From NCBI GenBank assembly GCA_029204225.1, contig CM055111.1:48411594-48475593 (forward strand): DNA of 64,000 bases, given 5' to 3'. The first letter of the stretch is position 1. Every line of letters starts with the position of its first letter. The position numbers and the translations under genes are program-made. Below, piece by piece: positions 23,601 through 36,600 of this stretch. Source of the stretch: Diphasiastrum complanatum. Lineage: Eukaryota > Streptophyta > Lycopodiopsida > Lycopodiales > Lycopodiaceae. The notes below the pieces were generated by a model. The model worked only from the letters and a program-made list of their open reading frames with translations. It did no database searches and was not told where the DNA came from.

Positions 23601-26600
23601 GCCTAGGGACCCTGTCAGTAGGATAGGGCCCCCAGTTGGGTCCCGACGTGCAGTCGGCCACGTCAGTGCCACGTGGCCCACACTTGGCAGTTGCATGCTA
23701 CCAGTCCTCACACTGGGCTAGGAGGGGCTTACTCTATATCAGGGAGTAGGCAAGGTTGGGTGGATCAGTTAGTGTTTGCCCTACTGTGGTGTTAGGATCT
23801 ATTACACTGGCTATGTTGTTGTATAGCAGAAGCAGAATTGAGGCGGCCATGAGCCCAAGTGGGTCTAATGGATCAAATGTTCAAGCCAACGCTCATATAA
23901 ATGACTTTGTTTGTTCATGGATGTTTGTTTTTTTGACGTTGTTCTAGTCCTTGTGAAGCTAATGTGTAATTCTCTGTTCAGGTGTGTATTCATTGGCATT
24001 CGTTAAAATCTTGCAAACTTTTCTGATGTGGTATATTTGCAGCTTATTGGCTGGACACCTCTTGTTGAAATTAAAAGCATCACAAAGAATGAGAATGTGT
24101 TGGCAAGAGTGGTGGGCAAGTTGGAATATTTTCAGCCTGGCTTTTCTGTCAAAGATCGAATCGCCTTAAAGTATATTCTCATGCTTGAATCATCTTACAA
24201 TGTTTTGTGTTCTTTAATTATTTTGTGAACTCGAGCATTTATTTTACTAGACTAGGGCATGTACCTGTTCTGAGACATCTTGATGTTCATGTTCTTCTTT
24301 AATCATTTTGAATCCAAGCATTTATGTTAGTTGACTCAAACATTAATGTGAGTAGGGCATGTACCTGTTTTGAGACATCTTGATTGCCGTAACATGTTTC
24401 TTCCAGTCTTCTGAATGAGATTCGATGGAACTCTTTTGACACATGCCATCAACTACCTTTTGTACAGACTATCAATATTGCTGGCTCATCCATTGTGTAA
24501 CTTTTTCTGGTTTAAATTGGTTTTGTAGGATACTACTCGCCAGCTTTCTTTTATTTTCTAATGAAAATCTTTATTTGGCTTTCTATTATTCAATGACCTT
24601 GCTAGTTCCTGAGATTTTGCAGATATATGCATAAAATTTGATAATGTTTATGGGTAAAAATATAGCATCTTTGATCGCAACATTGTTCTATTTATAGCCT
24701 CAACCAGCTGTCAATTTGTTTTTTTGGCCATTTTTCATCAAATAAATGGGTTTCAACCAACTTCTCAGGATGATATTGGATGCGGAGTCGAAAGGGTTGA
24801 TAAAACCTGAAGCATCGACTCTTGTAGAACCTACAAGCGGGAATACTGGGATAGGTCTTGCATTGGTTGGAATACACAGGGGTTATAAGGTGGCTATAGT
24901 CATGCCAGCAACTTATTCTTTGGAGCGTCGTATGATATTGCGAGCTCTTGGGGCTGAGTTGCATCTTACAAGTAAGTTTCCTGCTTTTTTTGTTTCTACT
25001 AGCACACCTAATCCTTGCAAGCTTTCTATTGAATCTTTTATACTTACTACTTTGGTTCCATAAAAGAGATGAAAGATGGAAGACTTGGTTCATGGGTCAC
25101 TATGCATAAGTTTCTCTTGCTGAATATCTGTTTTTTTCACTTGTTTTGAGCTCCTTGAATGACTTCTTTTTTGCTTGGGCAGATCCTGAATTGGGTTTTG
25201 AAGGTGTTCTAAACAAGACTCAAGAGCTACTTGCCTCAACTCCAAATTCACACATGCTAAATCAGTTGGGAAACCTGATGAACAATGAAGCCCACTATTG
25301 TAGTACTGGTGAGAGCTACTTGCCTCAACTCCAAATTCACACATGCTAAATCAGTTGGGAAATCTGATGAACAAGGAAACCCACTATTGTAGTACTGGTG
25401 TAACCACTATTGTAGTACTGGGGAGAGAGAGAGAGAGAATTAGAATTAGAATTATTATTATTAACGTCTTTTGGTGCCCAGGGGCACATAAGACAAAAGA
25501 GAGTACAAAATGTGAGAAGCATTGTCCGCATAAGGACTTATTTACCAATGAAAAGACAGTAAAACTAAAACTAAAATATCGATCTCTCTGTCTCTAAGAG
25601 AAAAAGTATCCAAGCTTGACCACCAGCTGGTGAGGGTACAAAGCAAGAGCTTAACCACCTGCTCCGCGGAGGAAACTAGCTACGAGCAAGCCGAAAGTAA
25701 TGAGTGATGGTAGTAGTGGGTCGTGATGTAGGCTGGTGGGAGGCGTATGAAGATCTAGTAGCACTGGATCGAGCCGAAACTCTCTGTGTCTTCGATCTTC
25801 GGACGGGGACGTCAAAATCCGCAAACGAAATATCCACTCTGTCTCGCTTATGGAAGAACTGAGTAATGTGAGCCTGACTGGAATCCATATCTGAGAGCGT
25901 AGGTAGAAGTGAAGCTCGTAAAATATACATCTCTATCAAAAGAAGACCCACACATCTAGCATCTGGATACTCGAGGAAGGAGCTCAACGTGAGGGGAATA
26001 TCTCGGTATAAACAATGGTATCGTCCTCTAATCTCATAGTATACTGGGCAGCGAAAGATGAAATGAAACTCATCTTCCACCTCCTGAAGAGAACAAAGCT
26101 GACATATCCGCTGCAATCTGGGAGTGTCTGTGTATCTACCTGTCTCGATAGCAAGCTGATGAGAAGAGACTCGAAGCTGTCCTATACGATATCTCAGACC
26201 AAAAGATAGCGTCTGTGTAAGATAAACTGGAAGAATAGGCAAGCCCGAAACGTCCAGCCGTAAAAGATGTGTGCCATAATAATGTAGCTTGACCCTATCT
26301 GGATCAGGATGTGACCATATAGTGCGTATGTAGCTCCGGTAGATCTGCTGTCTGATATAAGCATGGGTTCCATTCGGAAGATCAAGTGCGGATAAACCCC
26401 AAGTCTGAAGAAGGGCTGAGACACTGCGATACCAAGAGTGCTTGGCTCCCTGATCTGCAATGGTACAAGATGAAGTGAGAGCAGCAACAATGTATCTGGA
26501 GGTATCTAGATCTGATACCCTGTGAAGAAAGGTGATGATCTGAAACATAGCACCAACAACTAATGGAGGAGAAGCAAACTCGGCTAGTATGATATCATGT

Positions 26601-29600
26601 GGTACTGAGGGCTTAGCCCGGATTATCCTACTGAGCATGAGAATCTGGATACGAGTAAGATCTCTCCATGTATCGCGTGATAAATCAGGGCACCAAGTCT
26701 CAGCCGAATATAGCACAACTGGGGAGACAGTAGCAGAAAATAGTAGGCATCTGGTAGCAGGATCCTGCACATAATAAGTAGAGCAAAATCTCTCCATATG
26801 CACAAGAGCGGTATGCCCCTTGCGGAGCCTGGCGGTGGCTGCTGGTCGAAAAGTGAGTAGCGGACCAGAGAAAAGAACTCCCAAATAGGTGTAGGAGGTC
26901 ACGATCTCAATCGGTAGCCCGTCATAATAGAAAATCACATCTCTCATATGCTGTCTGTTGGTGTTAAACACCATAATCTTAGTCTTCTTAAGGTTAACCG
27001 TCAATCCCCAACGCTGGCAAAAGTGATGTAAAGCAGAAAGGTGACTCTGTAAACCAGCTGCAGAGGATGAGAGGAGAACCACATCATCAGCGTACAAGAG
27101 AATGGGGATAATAATGTCTGCTAGGGGACAGCCCTCTCCACCTTCCTCGCGAATAATCCGCTCGAGGTCATCTATATATAGTGCAAAAAGAGTGGGTGAT
27201 AAGGGGCAACCCTGCTTCACCCCAATGGTAGAATGTATCTGTGAGGACCAGCCACTACCATCTCTGAAACGTGCCAAGACTCGCTCATATAAAGTAATGA
27301 TCGCAGCAATAGTATCCTCTGAAAAGCCAAGTGAAGACAGTCTCTGGAAAAGAAGATGTCGTGGAACAGAGTCAAAAGCTTTGCGAAAATCCACAAAGCA
27401 ACAGTAAATTCTCTGTTTCCGATGTCGAGCCTCCTCAATAATGCATCTCAAAATGAAGATCTGGTCTGAAGTAGAATATCCCGGTCTGAAACCAGCTTGA
27501 CCCATAGCGTGTAAACCCTCAGTTTCAGCAAAAGATCCAGTGACTGTCTGTAGTATAGAGCCATATATCTTAGCTAGAGTGTGGCCAATCATAATGGTGC
27601 GGTAGTTTCCTACATTCATGGGATCACCTGCCTTGAGGATGGGGTGAAGGATATTAGTACACCAAGCCGTAGGAAAACCAGAAGTAACAGCTGTGTTAAA
27701 AACATGAGCAATGTAAGGGGAGATGAGATGTGCTACGGGCTTTAGGAAGTCTACACTTAAGGAGTCATAGTCAGTGGCTTTATTTAGTTTGGCATGTTTA
27801 ATGGCGTTTTCAACCATGTCAGGGGTGAAAAGTGAGCAGTGGTCAGGTCTCGGTGAGAGTGAGGTAGGAGGAGAGTCCGTGGTATATAACTCCGTGGCAT
27901 ACTCGATCCAGGATTCGATGGCTATGGGGGCCAATGTTGAAGAGTGTCTGGTGAAATGTTTCCAGAAAAAAGAGGAGGAGGGTGAATCTAAAGAGTTGAT
28001 CATTTTTTGGCAGAGTGATTGTAGGTACTTGATCTTCTTTGTTCTGGTGGTTCTATGATATTCTTTCTGGCATTGTTTGAGTGTGGCAGGGGAGTGTGAC
28101 CTGGCATATGTCACATGATTGTGAAGAGAGCGGCATTCTGCATCATACCATCTGTTGTGAACACTTCTGTGAGATGATGTCGTTTTGGTGGGGAAGGATG
28201 AGGAAGCAGCAGCTAAGAGGGATGTAGAGAGAAAAGTGGCTTGCTGGTCAATTGGTGCCATGAACGGGAAGTTAGCGAGTAGTTGGGATAAGATTGTGGT
28301 GTAATTAGTGAATCCAGATTGGGTGAAAGGAATACGTTTATGAGTGGGAAGAGAGCAAGAAATTTGCAAAGAAGAGGTTATGTGACCAAGTGAGATGTGT
28401 AAGAGTGAGTGATCGGAAATGGTAGGGGGTGTGATGGAGAAATCAGAAATGTGAGAGATCAAAGCAGGTGATCCAATGAAGTAGTCGACCACACTATGTC
28501 CTCCACCATGAGGATAGCATGTATATGCTGATGAGGAAGGCCACTGTGTGAGGCCATTCAAAATGGCAAGAGCGTGTGTCTCTGCTAGAGTGATCAACTG
28601 CTCCCCGAAAGATGTAGCTGGAGTGTCTGCATCCTGTGATACCCGGTCTAACCCCATATCCAAAGGGTAAAGCCTGAGAAGATCCGTAGCTGCATGAAAT
28701 TCGGTTTGTCTAGAGCTTGTGCGGGCGTTGAAATCACCTGCTAGTAAAATGGAACCCTGCTGAGAAAAGATAGCAATATCATCTGAGAGAGCCTGAAAAG
28801 GGTCCCCGCCAAACTCAGCAAACACTGAGGTCTGTGGAGCAAAATAGCATACAGCTATATAGATGTCCTGAGGTAATCCCAATAGTGAGCCAATAATGTG
28901 TAACCAAATATAGCGAGCGTATGGATCTTGTTTAACCATCTGAACTGTGGTGTCTCTGTATAAACAAGCTACTCCTCCAGATCCTCGACAAGTTTTTCCC
29001 CTAACAAATGGACGAAAAGCAGAATGCCAAGAGTACTCCTGTATATTTGGAAGAGGATGATATAAGGACTCATGAGTTTCAGCCAACAACAAAATGTCGC
29101 ATTTTCTAATAAAATCAGCAAAGTCTCCGGCTGATGACGAAGATAAAAAACCATTACAATTCCAGAAGCCAAGTCTCAAATTGGTAGGGGATCTCGGGTA
29201 GCTTCTATATCCGGGGGCCCCTAGTTCCTATTGTGGAAGGTCGAAAAATCTCGGTTTCCCGTCAATAAAAACAACCCTTTGCCCTTTCTCTTTCGCTTCA
29301 AGGATAATCTTTTTTCTTGCCAACCATTGAGTATTTGTTAAGTCATCATCCATATAAATGAAAGTACCTTTAAGCTTTGCCCTAAGCCGAAGGGCAGCAT
29401 TGCGTTGTGAAAGCGAGCGGAACTTGATAAACAAAACATTGTCATCAAATTTACTGCGCCAAGCAGTATCAAAACCGTCAGCCACATGAGATAACTTGGA
29501 AATGAGCAAATCCGTAGCTTCTTCCAACGGTTTTCCACCATTGGCAATGCCTCTTACTCTAATGTTAAAGGCTTTTTTGGCCCTTCTGGCTTGTTCACCC

Positions 29601-30094
29601 AAAACTGTCTCCAAATCGTTTTCCTTCGGAAAAGATGAAATCTGAGAGTGATTACCTTGCTTAAGGATCGATGTCGTTTCTTCAACCTGTTTTGCGAGTG
29701 ATGAGAGTTTGCTGCCCATATCATCCGGTTTGAAGAGTGCTGCCCACGTTTTCGTCTCCTCGACTTGTTTCTCCAAGCTATTGATCTTGTTGGAAGTCTC
29801 CTCCAAGGCACTTTTTTCTGCAATTCGTTGCTTAAGATATATATTTTCTTGCTCAAGCTGCTCCACACGTTCCGTGACACCAAAAAGATCCTTAGCTAAC
29901 TTGCTATTTTCAGCTTCAAAGAGGTGTAGTTGTTTCTTAAGTCCAAGAATTTCTTGCCGGATAAAACTAAGATCATAAGCAAAAAGACTTTCGGTAGGTT
30001 TGGAAGGAGTGTAGTCAATGGCAGCCATGTTGATAGTTTCTGTCACCGAAGACGGCTCCTCCATCACTACCGGTGATGGGGGGGTGTCCAACAG

Positions 30095-30167
<73 letters not shown>

Positions 30168-33100
30168 AAGCTTTACTAATGTCTTGTTGGTAAACATAGG
30201 TACAAAAGACTGAATGAGTCCATATCAAGTGTGCCATAACCATAGGAGCGGAATAAACTAATCTACCATACAATAAATAAATAAATAAATAAAACAACAT
30301 GAAACTGAGCTCTCCGAAAAGAGCAAAACTGAAGTATAGGGCTAGATATATCTCAATCCGTCATTATCTGTCAGCCCTCCTAAAAAAGGATGTGATAGAT
30401 GTGATGGTGGTGTGTAAAACTCCACATCTCTAGATATTTGCTGTCGAGCTATATGTCGAGGCTGGCCACAAAGTCTACGGTGTCTCCGCTGCTGCTGCTG
30501 CATGTCGTAGCTAGAAGTTTGATTGACTTGTGTAGGTCAATCGGGATGACTGCTTGGTTGTCGGGGCTGATCCAGAGCCAGAGCCAAAAGTTGATGCAGA
30601 CGAGGCGGCTCGGCGTGCTCAACGGGGAGATCATGAGGATGATCCTGATGCCGAGGAGACTACACCCCTCCCTACTGACGTGCCATTGCCCTCCTCTTAT
30701 GATGACCACACATATGATTCAGACGAGGCAAATTGGTCAAAATGGCCCGAGAAACGCAATTAGGTCATGCGAAATGGACTAGTTTTGCAGCTTTTCATCC
30801 GACAGCCCGGTTTCTCCAAATGGGGTCCGTTTCAGGTGCCATCTATTTCGGCTAGTGGACAACCTCGATAGGAACCTGTGGGAATAGACAGGCCGAGGAA
30901 CGGACCGACGGTCAGCCCAGAACGTCCGTCCAAAGTTCGACGCTAAATAGGGCTCCAAGGACACTTCGTTGATCGGGACCGGAAAACATTTGGAATTAAC
31001 CAAAATGGTCCAGGAATACAGTCCACGGGTTCGTGAACCAGATACGGACCTAACAGATCTAGCCTTGCTCGATTCGGGTATCATTTGGTCAAAATGGCCC
31101 TTCGACGGGAGAGAAACGCAATTAGGTCCTTGTTGATTTCCCTGCATGTACAGAACATCAGAAAGCATGAAATATGGTGGAGCTGGCTGCCTTTTCTCCT
31201 CCCAACCTTTGCTACATAGATTATGATGAGGAATGCCTCTCTCTAGGCTCACTTATGCACAAGCCTCAAGCACCCCTTAACCCTGACCCTTCCTAACATC
31301 GACACATGGCCAATTTCATGCACAGTCGACACTTGCCACTTAGCAGTACCTTGATACATCGACAAGAGAATAGGCTAACATGTGTCACTCATACACTAGA
31401 CCAAGTGTCCCAATGAGCATGTGTCATGTTTGACCGGTCAACCCTAGCATGTGTCATTCATTGGGCCAAGTGTCCCAATGAGCATATGACACATGTCATG
31501 TTGACTAGTCAACTCCTTTTTAGGACCCAATCACAGTTTATTTACAATTTACACCACAGGCCGATGACTTAGCCAATTACAATAATTACAAAATGTGCAT
31601 CTGTCTATGAAAACTGTAACTAGCCAGGACAGGGAGTAAAGGCTCTAACACATAGAGATGTTTATTACACTGCTATTGTTACGACACACTTGAAATGCAA
31701 TTATTCTGTCTTTTGTTTTGATGAGACATTGAAAAAGCTTCCTCTCCCTCTCTGAAACTTCATTCTCTAATTACATATGACAATTCATGTTGTGTAGCCT
31801 TGATGATACGAAAGATGATGTCTCTGACACGAGATCTATTTGCGGGCCGGACTTTTACACACCACCATGAGTATCACAAACTTCTTTACTAGACATAGGT
31901 AGAGCTATAGAGGATACAGAGGACAGATCAGAGAATGAGATAGATATTCCACTGAGTGACCAAATGTCGATGCATTAGAGCGCTTAAGTGAGTTGCGGCC
32001 TTACAGAAACAATGCGGAAACTGTTTGGATGAATGGAATTGGCAGATTAGAAAACATATCTGTGATAGGACTCGGAACACGAGCCTCCGCAGCTCTGTCT
32101 GTGCAGCGCCGAAGCTCTCCCACCATGATACAGGCTACAGCCTGTTATCCCGCATGTGAGCAAGGTCCTCGCTGGAACAACCCCAGGGCATGCTTGAAAT
32201 TGAGCAACGGTGTGCGTGAGTTGAATTGAGCAAGCAAAGGGAAGTTGAAAACCATGTGAAGGTGGGCGGGGGTAGAGCAAGAGTGTACCTGATCGTCCTT
32301 CACAACCTATCGCCAACAATTGATTAAATTAATGTACAGCTTGAAAACACATTGCAATCAATTGAAAACTAGTGAAACATTTGTTAACACATTGCGTAGT
32401 AAATGATCAAGCAACTAATGAAAGAACTAGTACCTGGACAATGCGCTGTGGCCCAACCTCCTGTATCGCCTCACAGATGATGCCGTAGATGTACTCTGTT
32501 GTGTGCACTCTCCCTGCCTCAGAGGCATCGACGCTGCGGAGGAACATGAAACCATAGCAGCTGGAAACAATGATGTTGATGAGTGGACGTTTACGACGAT
32601 CAATCCACCCATTAGCCATGATGGAACAGCCGTAACTATCCCAGGCCTCGTGCAATGCGACCAGTCTCTCTCTGACCCCGGGAAGCCGCCCCTGGAGCAA
32701 AGGCCTGCGGGTGTGGGTGGTGTGTAGCCGGGCCCGCAAACTGCAATCTTCGAGACTCTCTCGAAAGATGCGGGATGAGGCCATGACGAACAGGAGGTTT
32801 AGGTCATAGAACATCTGTGCTATGTGCTTGGTGGCCTCCTTGTGCTGTTCCTGTCTGAGAGATCCCACCATGGTGGTTTGTTTGGTGCCTCGGGATGATG
32901 GCCAAGAGGATGCGTGAGGGCGTGCGGATGAGGACACCGGATGGACGGTGCGGATCTGGAGGTGGTGGCACTGGTGTAGTTGTGGAAGTGGAGGCTGTGG
33001 ATCCATGGGGAGTACTGGCAGTGGCGGTGGCGGTGGCGGTGGCGGGAGTGGTGGCGGGGGTGACAGTGGGTGCACTAGTGGAAGGGGTCTTCATGGCATC

Positions 33101-33347
33101 TGTGGATGGCTCGTCGGCCTCAGCACTTGACTCAGCATATGTCTCGAGAATGCGAGCCCTCTCCGCAGGGGGGATGAGTGTCCAACAGCCGATCGCGTAG
33201 CGTCCCCCTGTGGGTCGGGGAAACGCAATCCCCCCAACTGTGCTCGGACCCGAGAGGCGTTCCCAGTGAACTCCTTTCGACAAAAAGGGCAATGCCACTT
33301 TTTGTCGTGCAACGACTCCACCTTGTCCCAAATGGGAGAAGCGGCCA

Positions 33348-33386
<39 letters not shown>

Positions 33387-33400
33387 AGCATCCACCAATC

Positions 33401-33472
<72 letters not shown>

Positions 33473-33619
33473 CTAAACCCTAAACCCAAGCAAACACACC
33501 CTAAACTCACACACACACATCATGTCTCACACACGCGCACACACACACACAAATCCTCTCTCACACACTCACACACACAAATTACCACACACAAATCACA
33601 AAAGACGCACACCCACATG

Positions 33620-33697
<78 letters not shown>

Positions 33698-36600
33698 CAC
33701 GGGGTAGCGCGTTCTGCTGCCTAGCGACCTGTTTTATTGGTTTTTTTTTTAAATAACGCGTCCGGGTCTCGGACGCATTCGGGGACCCGGACGCGTATAT
33801 ATATCTCGGTACCGCAGGATCGTACTGGTACCGCGGTACCATGTTGGTACCGCGGTACCATAATATATTATATTATTTAATATTTAATATTTTTTTGGAT
33901 TCTTTTTAACCTAAACTACCCGCCCCCCTCGCATTTCATCAGAAATTTTTTTGCGCCCTCCTCCGCCCTGCCATCGCTGCTGTTCCTGCCTGCTTGCCTT
34001 CGATTCCTTGCGTCGCCCTTCACCCACGCATTGCCCTGCCTTGCATCTGACTTGCTTCGCCCTGCCTTCGCCCATTTTCAGCGTCTCTCACACAGTGTAC
34101 CCTGCTGTTTTTTTTCCAGCGTTTTGTCCCTAGTTTTCTCCATCGCAATGGTGCAATCCGACCTTTCCGGTTTGTGGGACGAGGTAGACATTGTCAGGCC
34201 AGTTGCCGACAAGGCCAACAAGACCGGTCAGAAGATCGTGTGCTGCCGATACTGTCTCGTCGAGTTTGCTGCATCCCTCACTCGCCTTAAAGGCCATCTC
34301 CTCGGTGCACGCGCCAAAAATGGTGCCACCTTGAATGCTGCCCCTTGTGGCAGCATGACCGTCCCCGACAGGCAGCGACTATTGGACACCTATGGGCCGC
34401 GGCTCGTGGCAGGGGAGAACACCATTTCGGAGGGCATTCTCTGATTTTGCACCGCTCCTTATGTGGCTGACCCAGAGTTGCTGCATGCTTGGCTGGCACG
34501 CACGAGGAGAGGGAGTGCATCCTCCCCCGGTCCCTTTGTCCCTCATCCCCCTCAGACGGTTCTGCCTCACGCACCCCCATCTGCTCAAATTCCGGTGGAT
34601 CCCGTCCCATCGCGTCCGCCAGTTGCCACTGCGGTTCCACCACCATCCACTGTTGCTCGCACTCCACCAGTCTACGACTTTCTCATGGACTCTCCGCCAC
34701 CCGAGCAGGCCCATGATGCTACTGCTGGGGCCTTCGAGGATGTGGAAGAGATCCCTTCTTCCTTCCCTTCCCATCCGGATGACCTCCTCAGCCAACAGTT
34801 TTCGTACCCCATGCCAGATGTTGCCCCTCCACCAGTGCACCCCACCTATGCTGCTGCACCCATCCTTGCCAGTGCATCCCACTCTCCCCATTCCACGTCT
34901 ACAGCCGATGCATCCACCAGCAGACGGTCTACCATTGTACTCAGATGATTTTTCACATTATATACAGTGTTTGGCCTACATTATTTGCTGCACATTGTGC
35001 GTATGTCGCTCTGTACATGTGATGCTTTATTTTCAATTTTATGTCGAATTCTATGTGCGTGTGTGAATCCTATTTTCATTTAATTTCGTTTGAAGTGAAT
35101 GCTAGCTTCACATATATGCACCTACATCATGAGCACAACAATCACCCCTACACCCCAAACGACATTTCATAAACACATGTAATACATCTGCATTTAAAAA
35201 AATTACAAAGATTGCATCTTACATGACCAGGCTCGCGTTGCACAAAAAACAACTATGTATATATTCAACCGTTGTATCAAGATAACATCACATATACTGT
35301 CATTTTTTTAAGCAGCCATCTAGTTATTTGCTGCACCATAAACTGCCGAAAACTACATAGCAACAGTCTGCCACATACGGCTGGACCTTATCTATTCTAA
35401 ACATCCCTCACTGATCCTCCACGGACTCCTCGCCCTCGTCTGGTGCATTGTTTTGTCGCTCTTGCTCTGCCTCCCGGTTAGCCCGAGCTGCCTCCTAGTT
35501 AGCCCGACGTTTGGCTGCCCTTTCCCTGACCATGATGAGCTGCCGTCGTGTGAAATTCATTCCGATTTGCTCATCCAGATCCAGCTCGACAGCGGGGACA
35601 GGATCCACAGCGGGGGCGGGTGGCTCCGGTTCCGGATTTCTCTGCCGAGTCTGCCTCTTGCTTCCGATGTCTCTCGTTGTGCCTTCGGATATCTTCCTCA
35701 AGCTTCCTCCTGGCTTCGCCCTCGGCCTTCGATGGTATGCGCTCTGCCATCTCGATCGACCTTCTTCTCACAACAGCCTGTCTCTCAAACAGCCTGTCTC
35801 TCACAACCTGTTCTCACAGCCTGTTCTCACAGCCTGTCACCGGCTCTCGCTTGCTCTCTCACTGTCTATCACTAGCTCTCTCACAGCCTCTGAAAATGCC
35901 GACCACAATGGCATTGTGAGTGCCTATTTATCCCCACCGCATGATCGGCCATGTGGATCCCCATCATCCATCCATGTGCCTCTGTACCTGCCCCCATGTG
36001 ATGCTCCCCCCCTGTGTTGGTCTCCCATTGGGCCCATGGTCTGCTCACCCACAATGCCCATGTGCCTCTGTACTTGCCCCCATGTGATGCTACCCCCCTG
36101 TGTTGGTCTCCCATTGGCCCTTCGGTCTGCTCATCCGCAGTGCCCATGTGCCACTGCAACAGTCCCTTGGATCATGTACTGTACCCTCTTTTTTTACACC
36201 CAAAACCCCTTTTTTTTACTTTTTTTTGTCCTTTTTTGGTAGTTAATATGCAAAAAAAATTATTAAAAATATATTAAAAAATAAAAGAATATTAAAAATG
36301 GTACCGCCTTGGTACCGCGGATCCCAGGCGGTACCGTACCGGCGGTACCACTGATATGGTACCAGCGGTACCAGAGGGTACTATGATATAGTTATATATG
36401 TTATAAATCTATAATTCAAATTTCATATATAGTTTAAATCATAGTTGCACTTGCGATTATACAAATTAGCATCAAGCACAATATTAAAATGTTAATTAGA
36501 TTTTAGCTCATCTTGTAAACAATCATAAGCTAAACCATATTTCCTTAGTTGATAAAGCCTATTGGATTCTAATTTACAGATTATATAAATGCATAAAATG

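Larger units (their letters stand above)
19253..23806 (+). mobile_element. Gypsy B: internally deleted, non-autonomous chromovirus
   Basis: The element is 4,554 bp, flanked by a perfect 5-bp target duplication CTGGC (19248-19252 and 23807-23811). Both 358-bp LTRs are complete and differ at only about four positions, so insertion was recent. An iMet-type PBS and a polypurine tract are present. About 1.76 kb between gag and the 3' part of reverse transcriptase is missing relative to Gypsy A. Gypsy D carries the same junction. It sits in intron 1 in the same orientation as the host gene. Confidence 0.96.
25438..30096 (-). mobile_element. LINE (non-LTR retrotransposon), apparently full length
   Basis: This minus-strand element has a short leader, ORF1, a single in-frame TAG, ORF2 with endonuclease and reverse transcriptase, and a 3' untranslated region. 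It ends in a tail of TAA and TTCTAA units rather than plain poly(A). GGGGAGAGAGA-type sequence occurs at both outer ends (25420-25437 and from 30097), consistent with a target duplication in a GA repeat, but a simple repeat makes this hard to prove. It lies antisense in intron 4. Confidence 0.88.
33812..36390 (+). mobile_element. hAT1 copy 1, internally deleted
   Basis: Arrays of GGTACC palindromes lie at both ends (33812-33859 and 36299-36382). Between them is a BED-finger ORF homologous to that of the minus-strand copy at 47395-49210, including the AT-rich leader and palindromes upstream of its ATG. The DUF659 and dimerisation domains are missing, so it could move only with help. Exact ends and target duplication are not resolved. 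Confidence 0.7.

Noticed and set aside
25312..25400. Second copy of exon 4 as a mutually exclusive exon
   Set aside because: It has no acceptor of its own, begins inside the exon and shifts the frame, so it is better read as a tandem duplication into the intron.
30064..30091. LINE ORF1 start at 30091 (TTG)
   Set aside because: There is no ATG there; the first in-frame ATG is at 30064.
30779..31252. 157-codon minus-strand ORF
   Set aside because: It contains a direct repeat within the segment, has no known motif, and its composition fits repeat DNA rather than a protein.
33100..33707. Plus and minus ORFs through CT and CA repeats
   Set aside because: Repetitive dipeptides from microsatellites; no protein meaning.
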